From assembly GCF_040760075.1 (NCBI RefSeq), contig NZ_CP142884.1, positions 1,984,001 through 2,048,000 of the forward strand: a DNA stretch of 64,000 nt, given 5' to 3'. The position numbers were made by a program, and so were the translations under genes. The notes under the pieces are model-generated. The model ran no database searches and was not told where the DNA came from. It saw only the letters and a list, made by a program, of their open reading frames with translations. Shown here piece after piece: positions 45,055 to 52,442 of the stretch. Numbering within the stretch: position 1 is the first letter of the stretch; every line of letters begins with the position of its first letter. Origin of the DNA: Sphingobacterium sp. R2 (lineage in GTDB: Bacteria > Bacteroidota > Bacteroidia > Sphingobacteriales > Sphingobacteriaceae).

Positions 45055-45639
45055 ATGTTAGATTTTGCAAAAAGTGACGGCCTCGTTCCAGTGATTGTGC
45101 AGGACTTCCAAACGTTGGAAGTCTTGATGTTGGGCTATATGAATGAGGAAGCTTGGCAGAAGACTCAAGCAGAGAAACGTGTCACGTTTTTCTCCCGAAG
45201 CAAAAATCGCCTTTGGACAAAGGGCGAAGAGAGTGGTAACTTTTTGAATGTAAAAAGCATTCATATTGATTGCGATAAAGATACCGTTTTGATTAAAGCA
45301 GACCCAATGGGGCCTACTTGTCATACAGGGAGCAGAAGTTGTTTCAGTACAGACTTTAATCAAAATTTTCTGTTGGAGCTAGAGCGCATTGTTAATCATC
45401 GGTATGCGCATCCGTCAGACGAATCTTATGTTAACCGTCTGCGTTCTCGTGGGATCAATAAGATTGCGCAAAAGGTGGGCGAGGAAGCAGTCGAAACAGT
45501 CATTGCAGCTTTGACCGAAACTGATACTGATTTTATCAATGAGACCTCAGACTTATTGTTTCATTTGATCGTATTGTTGCGGGAGAAAGGATTTTCTTTA
45601 GAAACGATTGCTAAAAATCTGGAAAGCAGACATCAATAG
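45055..45639 (+). CDS. hisI: bifunctional PR-AMP cyclohydrolase / PR-ATP pyrophosphatase
   Basis: HisIE performs steps two and three of histidine synthesis. It is 194 residues. The cyclohydrolase half (1-105) has the zinc cysteines in HIDCDKDTVLI and GPTCHTGSRSCF, plus FFSRSKNRLWTKGE. The pyrophosphatase half (110-194) is helical, with KIAQKVGEEAVETVIAAL and NETSDLLFHLIVLL. It is the last gene of the operon, followed by a terminator at 45720. Confidence 0.96.
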   Translation: MLDFAKSDGLVPVIVQDFQTLEVLMLGYMNEEAWQKTQAEKRVTFFSRSKNRLWTKGEESGNFLNVKSIHIDCDKDTVLIKADPMGPTCHTGSRSCFSTDFNQNFLLELERIVNHRYAHPSDESYVNRLRSRGINKIAQKVGEEAVETVIAALTETDTDFINETSDLLFHLIVLLREKGFSLETIAKNLESRHQ

Positions 45640-45719
45640 GTGTTTGAGCAATGGGATTGCCGTTGAACAAAATCAGAAGTGGTCAGCAGGCTTTAAGCTA
45701 AGATGACAAAAGAATCTCA

Positions 45720-45757
45720 GAAGTGCAGTATATTTGTGGATATACTGCACTTCTTGT
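45720..45757. terminator. terminator of the his operon
   Basis: A perfect 14-bp stem (45720-45733 with 45740-45753) with a 6-base loop TTGTGG, followed by a short T-rich tail. It lies 80 bases after the hisIE stop. The remaining 140 bases before the WD40 gene hold nothing I can name. Confidence 0.75.
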
Positions 45758-45897
45758 TTCTACCGGCGATCAATTCGTATTGCTGTATTGATCTTTAGCG
45801 GATCGCAGTTCGGTCGGCGGAAAATTTAATCCTACAGCATAACAAATGGATATGGACTATGCGATCTGGATAGCGAAGGAGTTTTAGCGAAATTACT

Positions 45898-46800
45898 ATG
45901 GATATTACATTAAAATCGACATTACCAGGACATCAAAACCCTATTTTTTGTGTAGAAAAAGGCTATCACCCGCACACTTTTTTTACCGCTGGTAACGATA
46001 AGGGTGTTGTGGAATGGGATATTGAAAACAATGCGTTTAAGCGTATTCTGTGCGCGGTAAGTTCATCGGTTTACGCTTTACGGATGATAGCGGGAACACC
46101 GATTCTGGCCATCGCGTTGCGCGAAGGTAAGCTGCTTTTTGTAGATGTAGAAGAGCAAAAGCTTGTGGCAAGCATACAACTAAGCACCAAAGCTATCTTT
46201 TCATTGGTCTATATGCCTTGGAAAAATGAACTGCTGGCGGCAGGTGAAGAAGGGACATTGTATGTCATTGATCTGGAAACTTATAAAAATATTTACGAAA
46301 AACGTATATCCCCGACAACAATTCGGGCAATTGCAATTGACGAAGGACTTGGACGAATAGCTTTGGCCGATAAAGATGGGCAAGTTTATATGTTAGATAG
46401 TACCGACTTTCATATGATTACTGATTCAAAATTGCATAGTATGCCCGCCACGTCTTTGGCTTTTATCGATAATAAATTGCTAAGTGGTGGACGGGATGCG
46501 CAATTGGTGATTTCAGACCCAAATCAATTGACGAGTAATTTTTCCTTTGTACCTCATCTTTTTACCGTATACGGTATATATCCCCATCCAAAAGCGCCAA
46601 TTTTTGCAACTGTCAGTCGGGATAAATCGTTAAAATTCTGGTCAGCAGATGACTTTGCCTTATTGAAAAATATGAGCCGAGAGAAAATGCAGGATGGCCA
46701 TCATTTATCTATAAATGCGGGAGTATGGTCTGAAGATGGGAAATATTTCTTTAGTGTGAGCGATGACAAACTCGTTAAAGTCTGGGAATGTCATTTATAG
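45898..46800 (+). CDS. WD40-repeat beta-propeller protein
   Basis: A 300-residue cytoplasmic protein with no signal peptide. It has about seven WD40-like blades, the clearest ones ending in DKGVVEWDIEN, DKSLKFWSADD and DDKLVKVWECHL. Others are degenerate. WD40 propellers are scaffolds for protein contacts; the partner is unknown. It is not close enough to other genes to be called an operon member. Confidence 0.85.
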   Translation: MDITLKSTLPGHQNPIFCVEKGYHPHTFFTAGNDKGVVEWDIENNAFKRILCAVSSSVYALRMIAGTPILAIALREGKLLFVDVEEQKLVASIQLSTKAIFSLVYMPWKNELLAAGEEGTLYVIDLETYKNIYEKRISPTTIRAIAIDEGLGRIALADKDGQVYMLDSTDFHMITDSKLHSMPATSLAFIDNKLLSGGRDAQLVISDPNQLTSNFSFVPHLFTVYGIYPHPKAPIFATVSRDKSLKFWSADDFALLKNMSREKMQDGHHLSINAGVWSEDGKYFFSVSDDKLVKVWECHL

Positions 46801-46923
46801 AAGATTGATCCGGAAAAGCAAACTATCCGGGTAGAAAAAAAAATTAGATTGTTTGTAGCGAATTCATAAGTATATCGTTAACTATAGAGATTGTAAACTT
46901 AATTGACCTCGTAGTTATATTTT

Positions 46924-48144
46924 ATGAAAAGAATTTGGATTATCTTATTGAGTTGTATAGCGCTTTCGAGCTGTGATAAGATCGAAAGTAAGGGAATGTA
47001 TCTGGCTCGCGTGCCAATATTTGAAACAATGGAAAGTATACGGGCTAAAGCGAATCCCGTAAGCGGCCCTACCGCTATTGTTCAAGCTGGAAAGATCTAT
47101 ATTTATCAAGATTATTTGTTAATCAATGAACCAGGGAAAGGCATTCATATCTTTAATAATGTAGATCCGTCAAAACCTCTGGCGATGGCGTTCTTAAGTA
47201 TTCCTGGAAATGTGGATCTTGCGGTTCTGGATGGAAAGCTGTATGCTGATAGTTTTACAGATCTGTTGACCTTCGATCTGGAAAATCCAGCGTCACCCAA
47301 GTTATTGACACGAAATAAGGATGTGTTTAAGGTCTTGCTTGAAATGGATTATATCAATAATACTACAGATCGCATCATTACAGGATACCGAGATAGTCTT
47401 GTAAGCTATAGCCAAAAAGATAAATATTCACCCTATGACCGAAAAGATAATGTTTATTACGAGACCAATTCGGGATCGGGGCAGGGCGGATCTATGGCGC
47501 GATTTACCATTGCTAATAAACATTTATATGCTGTAGATCAAACGACATTACACCTTTTTAACGTACAGAATGCAAGTCAACCTGTCTATGTAAAGGACAT
47601 CAAGATAGGCCCTGGTATCGAAACAATTTTTCCTTTTAAAAACAACCTATTTATAGGCTCCAATACAGGTATGGTGATTTATGATATCACCACAGCATCG
47701 GCTCCCGTAGAGCTGTCGCGTTATTCGCATATTCGTGCTTGTGATCCTGTGGTAGTTAACGAGAAATATGCCTTTGTAACTTTACGGGCTGGCGTAGTAT
47801 GTGGTGGACAGCAGAATCTATTGGAAGTTATCGACATCCAAGACCTGACAAAACCGATGTTAAAAAATACCTTCACGTTGGAGAATCCCCATGGCTTGGC
47901 GCTCTCAGACCAAACCTTATATGTTTGTGAAGGAAAATTCGGATTGAAGTCATTCGATGCCAGTGATGTCAGCCAAATAGGCAATAAGCTTCTCGAAACT
48001 CAAAAAGAACTGACGAGCATAGATGTGATCGCCGGATCAAAATCGCTAATCGTTGTTGCAGAAAAAGGTGTACATCAATATGATTATAGCAATAAAGCCA
48101 AACTGAAGGAATTGAGCATCATTCCGATTATCGGTTCCAATTAA
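46924..48144 (+). CDS. lipoprotein with LVIVD-type propeller repeats
   Basis: A 406-residue lipoprotein (lipobox LLSCIALSSCDK, Cys19). The body is made of repeated blades of the type IHIFNNVDPSKP, LLTFDLENPASP, LHLFNVQNASQP, MVIYDITTASAP and LEVIDIQDLTKP. This is the LVIVD repeat pattern, which forms a beta-propeller on the cell surface or in the periplasm. The ligand is unknown. The barrel protein at 48176 follows 31 bases later on the same strand and may work with it. Confidence 0.82.
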   Translation: MKRIWIILLSCIALSSCDKIESKGMYLARVPIFETMESIRAKANPVSGPTAIVQAGKIYIYQDYLLINEPGKGIHIFNNVDPSKPLAMAFLSIPGNVDLAVLDGKLYADSFTDLLTFDLENPASPKLLTRNKDVFKVLLEMDYINNTTDRIITGYRDSLVSYSQKDKYSPYDRKDNVYYETNSGSGQGGSMARFTIANKHLYAVDQTTLHLFNVQNASQPVYVKDIKIGPGIETIFPFKNNLFIGSNTGMVIYDITTASAPVELSRYSHIRACDPVVVNEKYAFVTLRAGVVCGGQQNLLEVIDIQDLTKPMLKNTFTLENPHGLALSDQTLYVCEGKFGLKSFDASDVSQIGNKLLETQKELTSIDVIAGSKSLIVVAEKGVHQYDYSNKAKLKELSIIPIIGSN

Positions 48145-48175
48145 AAAAAAATTTCAAGAGCTTCATTATTCTGAT

Positions 48176-48778
48176 ATGAAAAGATTTTCAATAGCCATTT
48201 TGGCTTTTCTCGGTTATTTAACTGTTGATGCCCAAACAAAAAAATATACAAATCATAATGAATTTTCGGTTTTAACCTATGGTCCTGCCTTTCTCGAATC
48301 TGGATTTGGCCTGCATACATTCCATGGGCTGCAGCTCCATGAAAATATCGCTCTGGGATTAAATATAGGGGTGGATAGGTATCCAGTAGACGGCGAAGGA
48401 TCAAAATGGTTTCTTCCGGTCTCAGCCAAAGTGAATTATGTAGAATTTCCTGACAGAAAGCGTAGTTTTTTTGCAGGATTGGATTTAGGCTATAGTTTTA
48501 CTTCCTTGAATAAAAATGCAGTCGAGAACAATTTAAAATATGAATATCGGGGCGGCTTGCTGATAAACCCACAGCTGGGTTGGCGCTTTAAATTTAATAA
48601 TTCGGCGAAATATTGGTCATTGGCAACAGGATATCGGTATCAACACTATAGCCGAAAGGACACGTATACGCGACCCTCAGCAAGCTTGCCAGAAATTGAT
48701 ATCTGGTATGGAAGAACACAAATAGATAAAAAATATGACCTGCACCGTTTTACTTTACAGGTCGGATTTGGTTTTTAG
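48176..48778 (+). CDS. outer-membrane beta-barrel protein, small
   Basis: A 200-residue exported protein (signal MKRFSIAILAFLGYLTVDAQ). It has amphipathic strands with alternating aromatic and polar residues (FFAGLDLGYSFTSL, YWSLATGYRYQHY) and the C-terminal strand HRFTLQVGFGF ending in Phe, a BAM recognition mark. About eight to ten strands fit the length. Function unknown. It lies next to a lipoprotein propeller gene, so a two-part surface complex is possible. Confidence 0.78.
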   Translation: MKRFSIAILAFLGYLTVDAQTKKYTNHNEFSVLTYGPAFLESGFGLHTFHGLQLHENIALGLNIGVDRYPVDGEGSKWFLPVSAKVNYVEFPDRKRSFFAGLDLGYSFTSLNKNAVENNLKYEYRGGLLINPQLGWRFKFNNSAKYWSLATGYRYQHYSRKDTYTRPSASLPEIDIWYGRTQIDKKYDLHRFTLQVGFGF

Positions 48779-48832
48779 GTATCTATCAGATGTTTTTTTT
48801 ATGAACAGTTATCGATTGCTTGAATTGTAAAA

Positions 48833-48888
48833 AAATAGCATAAGTATACGGTTTGTTTTTCAAATCTAGTCCGATACTTATGCTATTT
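48833..48888. terminator. hairpin terminator between convergent genes
   Basis: A perfect 15-bp stem (48833-48847 with 48874-48888) with a 26-base loop lies between the barrel gene and the leftward msrC gene. Confidence 0.65.
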
Positions 48889-48911
48889 CATTCGTTGGTT
48901 GTGGAGCTTAT

Positions 48912-49388
48912 TTATTCGCTGTCTAAAAGCAGTAATATCTGTTTAAGGTATTGCTCATCGACTTCATCAAAACTATTTAATTCACTGCTGTCAACGTCCA
49001 GCACACCGATAATCTGTCCCTGTTTAAAAACGGGTAGCACGATTTCTGATCGCGATAGTGAGCTACAGGCAATGTGTCCCGGAAATTGCTCCACATCCGG
49101 AACAATCAATGTTTTTTCTTGTGCCCAAGCTCCTCCGCAGACACCACGACCTTTCTTGATACGCGTGCATGCAACAGGTCCCTGAAATGGACCTAATACC
49201 AGCTCATCTCCATCTATAAGATAGAAACCAACCCAGAAAAAATTGAATTGTTCTTTCAATGCAGCAGCGATGTTAGCCAGATTGGCAATTTGATTAGGCT
49301 CGCCTTGCAGTAATCCTCCAATTTGAGGAAGTAAATTTTGATATTGTTCTTCTTTGCTACCTTTAGCTATTTGTAAATCCTCTGCCAT
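48912..49388 (-). CDS. msrC: free methionine-(R)-sulfoxide reductase (GAF domain)
   Basis: fRMsr reduces free L-methionine-R-sulfoxide. It is a single GAF domain of 158 residues. The three conserved cysteines are Cys74 (GPVACTRI), Cys84 (GRGVCGGAW) and Cys108 (GHIACSS), exactly ten less than the E. coli numbering 84, 94, 118. The acidic residues of the substrate pocket are in VLDVDSSELNSFDEVD. It belongs to the antioxidant set with the peroxiredoxin at 3.1 kb, though unlinked. Confidence 0.93.
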   Translation of the reverse strand: MAEDLQIAKGSKEEQYQNLLPQIGGLLQGEPNQIANLANIAAALKEQFNFFWVGFYLIDGDELVLGPFQGPVACTRIKKGRGVCGGAWAQEKTLIVPDVEQFPGHIACSSLSRSEIVLPVFKQGQIIGVLDVDSSELNSFDEVDEQYLKQILLLLDSE

Positions 49389-49589
49389 AAAAATCTATCT
49401 AAAAAAATAATCATGCATTTGCTATGAGGACTATACTGCCAAACATGCTTTGCTTGCTCAGAAAGCTACAGTACATGTCATGTCTCAACCTGCATGAAAT
49501 GAAAAAGCACTAATACGCTGTTCAAAGTTAAGAGAATATTAGCGCTTTCACATCAGGCGAATGTTATTATTTCTTTGTGTTGATAATGT

Positions 49590-49892
49590 TTACCCGAATC
49601 TAGCTGAGCCTGCTTTTGGCTTAAAGGGATTATCTTCATCAGGAGGAGTAGTCAAGTCTGCTCTTTTCCCTCCTGCTGATCTTTTGCCGGACACATTATT
49701 TTCCGGATTAGATCTTGAACTAACGGTAAAATCTTGAATCTTCGGTAATCTTAATTGATCCAAAGCGTTTTTACCGTTTCCGCTGTCAAAGTCAGATTCG
49801 AATTTTGAACAACTAACTATTGAAAATAGCATCAATAACAAAGGAACATACTTAGTGATCCTTTTAAAAAAATAGTTCATTCTACTTTTCAT
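49590..49892 (-). CDS. small lipoprotein of unknown function
   Basis: A 100-residue product from ATG 49892 (or 96 residues from 49880). It has a lipobox LLLMLFSIVSCSK and then a low-complexity, probably disordered chain rich in Ser, Asn, Pro, Lys and Gly (GKRSAGGKRADLTTPPDEDN). No domain is recognised. It is the last of three lipoprotein genes on the minus strand. Confidence 0.6.
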   Translation of the reverse strand: MKSRMNYFFKRITKYVPLLLMLFSIVSCSKFESDFDSGNGKNALDQLRLPKIQDFTVSSRSNPENNVSGKRSAGGKRADLTTPPDEDNPFKPKAGSARFG

Positions 49893-49943
49893 ATATTTAA
49901 GAATTGATAGGCATAGGTCTCCCTGGCATACAGGAAACATGAA

Positions 49944-50927
49944 TTAACTCCCTAACGGCATTCCATTACCAATCGACCATTTCCGGGTCCTTTTCTCCTT
50001 TAACTGGCCTTTTTCATCATAAATGTTATAACTAGCACTTACTACATTATTCTGAATATTATAATCAGTAATTTTTATGGAATAATCTGCCGGAATATTA
50101 TTTGTCTCCTTTAGGTTATCTCGCCAGATCACAGCCTGTTTTCCAGCCCATTTATCCTCGACACTGGTGACTATTTGCATCCGACCTACATAGCCGTCAT
50201 TTAAGAACAGCATATATTCATAGTTGTTAATAGGAATATTCCATAAATTACCAGAAGGATAGTAAGCATCAGAAGCATCTATATCCTTCGTATAACGAAT
50301 GGAAAAATCTCGCTCATAACAGACCAACTGCGTACCACGCTGTCCCAACCCCATATATCCCCCGCCTCTATTGAGGTCTTTATCCGTGCCCTCCCGGACC
50401 AACAACGAATTACCATACCACTGCACTAAAGAATAAGGAAAGGTTACATAAGCCCAATCCAGAGGCTGTTCTACCTTATACTTTTTTGTATAAAACTTTT
50501 TGCTGTCAAGATCGATATTCGCCAAAAGCTGGATGTATTTGTTCCTAGTCTCTAGATCATCAAGCACTATCTCCAAAGATAGGGACGCTTGATCTCTGTT
50601 AATAAACCTATTTGGAGCAACCAAATCAACAATCAAATTGCGCATATCACTAGGTATTTCAGTAGAATCAATAGTCGGGCAAACTTCTGAAAAGATCGTC
50701 TTCCCATCCTTATTATCGACTCTAATCTCTAATGTATTGTCCAGTGTATTTACCACATAGTATTGATTCCCCACACTATCAGTTTTAGCTTGGGTTCTCC
50801 ATTTTTCATTTTTCTTCTCAGGAACATCTGGAGTATCTTTCTTACATGAGAATAAGAAGCATGCCATTAGTAAACATACACTTAAAATCCCTAAACTCTT
50901 TTCTCTATATGTTGTATTCATCATCAT
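49944..50927 (-). CDS. lipoprotein of unknown function, 327 aa
   Basis: It starts MMMNTTYREKSL and has a lipobox (LLMACFLFSCKKD). The rest looks beta-rich with aromatic residues in the middle (FPYSLVQWYGNSLLV, YMGLGQRGTQLVCYERDF, NNYEYMLFLNDGYVG). I do not recognise a family. It might be a secreted propeller or a surface-binding domain. It stands between two smaller lipoproteins in the same direction, so the three may form one transcript. Confidence 0.65.
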   Translation of the reverse strand: MMMNTTYREKSLGILSVCLLMACFLFSCKKDTPDVPEKKNEKWRTQAKTDSVGNQYYVVNTLDNTLEIRVDNKDGKTIFSEVCPTIDSTEIPSDMRNLIVDLVAPNRFINRDQASLSLEIVLDDLETRNKYIQLLANIDLDSKKFYTKKYKVEQPLDWAYVTFPYSLVQWYGNSLLVREGTDKDLNRGGGYMGLGQRGTQLVCYERDFSIRYTKDIDASDAYYPSGNLWNIPINNYEYMLFLNDGYVGRMQIVTSVEDKWAGKQAVIWRDNLKETNNIPADYSIKITDYNIQNNVVSASYNIYDEKGQLKEKRTRKWSIGNGMPLGS

Positions 50928-50984
50928 AAAATATATTTAATGGTCAATTCTAAACGTCGTTTTAAACGTCGAGATATCTTTTAG

Positions 50985-51287
50985 CTATTTTGCAGTATAG
51001 TAAATCGGCAAACCTGGATCACTCGCAGTAAATGTGCCTACATTCTGTGTAATAAAATGAGATACGCCATTAGGACTTGGATTGATCAATAACTGGATCA
51101 CATTATTGCCGATTGTACTTCCCAAAACTTGAAAGATTGATCTAGTAGGTTTAAATGTGTATGTCTTTAGGCCTTTAAGTCCAGAGTTAGGCTCAACAGT
51201 TCCACTTGGAATGAGATCTTTTGAACAGGAGGTAGTTAAAACCAAAAATGATGCTATCAAAGCAATACAATTTAGTTTCTTTTTCAT
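50985..51287 (-). CDS. small lipoprotein of unknown function, 100 aa
   Basis: It has a signal with lipobox (IASFLVLTTSCSKDL), then a short body with GLKGLKTYTFKPTRS and VIQLLINPSPNGVSHF. No family is known to me. It is the first gene of the three-lipoprotein group and lies next to a transposase remnant, which suggests an accessory region. Confidence 0.6.
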   Translation of the reverse strand: MKKKLNCIALIASFLVLTTSCSKDLIPSGTVEPNSGLKGLKTYTFKPTRSIFQVLGSTIGNNVIQLLINPSPNGVSHFITQNVGTFTASDPGLPIYYTAK

Positions 51288-51415
51288 AATTTGATTATCT
51301 TAGTTTATAATTAGCTCTAAAGTAGGGATGAGCTATATGTTAAAATTATAAAATTAAACTTTAATAATAACTAAGGGATAACAAAACTACCCATTTGTGT
51401 ACTGATTAACGCTAG

Positions 51416-51645
51416 CTATTTAAGGAAAAAATTGACCTTATTTTGCAGATATTTAAATAGCAATATACCGATCAGTGAAGTCCAGATCTAGATCATTATT
51501 GGATTTTCAGAAGTCTCGACGAATGTCGTATTTTTAAGCCTTGCTTTAGATGCTTGAAGAAGACTTCGATATGTAAGCGCTATCTATATATGTTCGCTAC
51601 CAGAGAGGCCCTCCATGCAATATTATTGGTGAAAAGTGGTACTCA
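51416..51645 (-). pseudogene. decayed IS4-family transposase, C-terminal fragment
   Basis: Minus-strand translation gives VPLFTNNIAWRASLVANIYR, then a stop, then RLHIEVFFKHLKQGLK. A one-base frameshift follows, then TTFVETSENPIMI, a TAG stop, and IWTSLIGILLFKYLQNK. This reproduces in order the C-terminal IS4 signature (F-L-T-N-N, I-Y-x-x-R-W-x-I-E-x-F-F-K-x-x-K-Q, G-T-S-E-N-A-V, Q-I-W-x-A-L). There are two in-frame stops and a frameshift, so it is a fossil. No terminal repeats are visible. Confidence 0.8.
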
Positions 51646-51712
51646 TTACCGTGGTGCTGTCCCAAAAGTGAACCATTAAGAGGGCGCGAAGTATTGCAAA
51701 ACCGAGGTTAGG

Positions 51713-51754
51713 AAAAAGACATAAAGGAACGCTAAGGTTCCTTTATGTCTTTTT
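51713..51754. terminator. strong hairpin terminator downstream of ruvA
   Basis: A perfect 18-bp stem (51713-51730 with 51737-51754) with loop GCTAAG. Its outer part is A/T only, with T runs in both directions. On the minus strand it ends the ruvA transcript. The other bases of the 51288-51828 gap are the transposase remnant and AT-rich sequence. Confidence 0.85.
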
Positions 51755-51828
51755 CGCTACAGCATATGCAGTACGTATGTGTGATCCGATGTTTGTTGTT
51801 GGATTAGTTCAGCAAAAACGTATCTGCA

Positions 51829-52410
51829 TTAAAGTCGTTTCAGTGCTAATTTGATCATATCCTCTACAGAAAGATTGCTGTCTGTTTTTAGAATGGTATT
51901 TAATACTTTCTCTGCCGCGGCTTTGTTGAACCCGAGCATAACAAGTGCGGATAGCGCTTCGTCCGGTATGGATTGGGACTGAATAGATGTTGCCAAAGCT
52001 TCGAATCCCTGCTTTTTTAATTTATCCTGAAGTTCCAAGATAAGACGTTGTGCTGTTTTAGGACCAATTCCCTTAATCTTTTGAATCAGTAAGACCTGCC
52101 CATTAACAATGGCAGACTGGATCTCATCTGGTGTGTTTGACGACAGGATCATACGACCTGTATTGGGACCTATACCCGAAACAGAGATCAAATTTTCAAA
52201 TAGTTTTTTCTCACCTTCAGTTGCAAAGCCATAAAGTGTATGAGAATCTTCCCGAACTTGAAGTGAAATGAATAATTTGCAGTTTTCCTGATCTTTGATT
52301 TGAGAAAAGGTATAAAGAGAGATGTGGACATAATAGCCAATCCCACTCACATCGATAACAACGTGAGTGGGGGCTTTATATGTTAATTTTCCGTTGAAAT
52401 ATTCGTACAT
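51829..52410 (-). CDS. ruvA: Holliday junction branch migration protein RuvA
   Basis: RuvA tetramers bind four-way junctions and load RuvB. It is 193 residues. The OB-fold N-terminal domain (MYEYFNGKLTYKAPTHVVID, GIGYYVHIS) is followed by two helix-hairpin-helix motifs (LISVSGIGPNTGRMIL, KIKGIGPKTAQRLILEL) and the flexible C-terminal three-helix domain III that contacts RuvB (from about 145). It lies 32 bases after maeB on the same strand. ruvB and ruvC are not nearby. Confidence 0.95.
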   Translation of the reverse strand: MYEYFNGKLTYKAPTHVVIDVSGIGYYVHISLYTFSQIKDQENCKLFISLQVREDSHTLYGFATEGEKKLFENLISVSGIGPNTGRMILSSNTPDEIQSAIVNGQVLLIQKIKGIGPKTAQRLILELQDKLKKQGFEALATSIQSQSIPDEALSALVMLGFNKAAAEKVLNTILKTDSNLSVEDMIKLALKRL

Positions 52411-52442
52411 AGTATACGAATATAGGAAGATTTTAAGCTATT

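Noticed and set aside
45754..45897. Possible small RNA or repeat between the his operon and the WD40 gene
   Set aside because: I found no stable hairpin, consensus promoter or repeat in this stretch beyond the his terminator.
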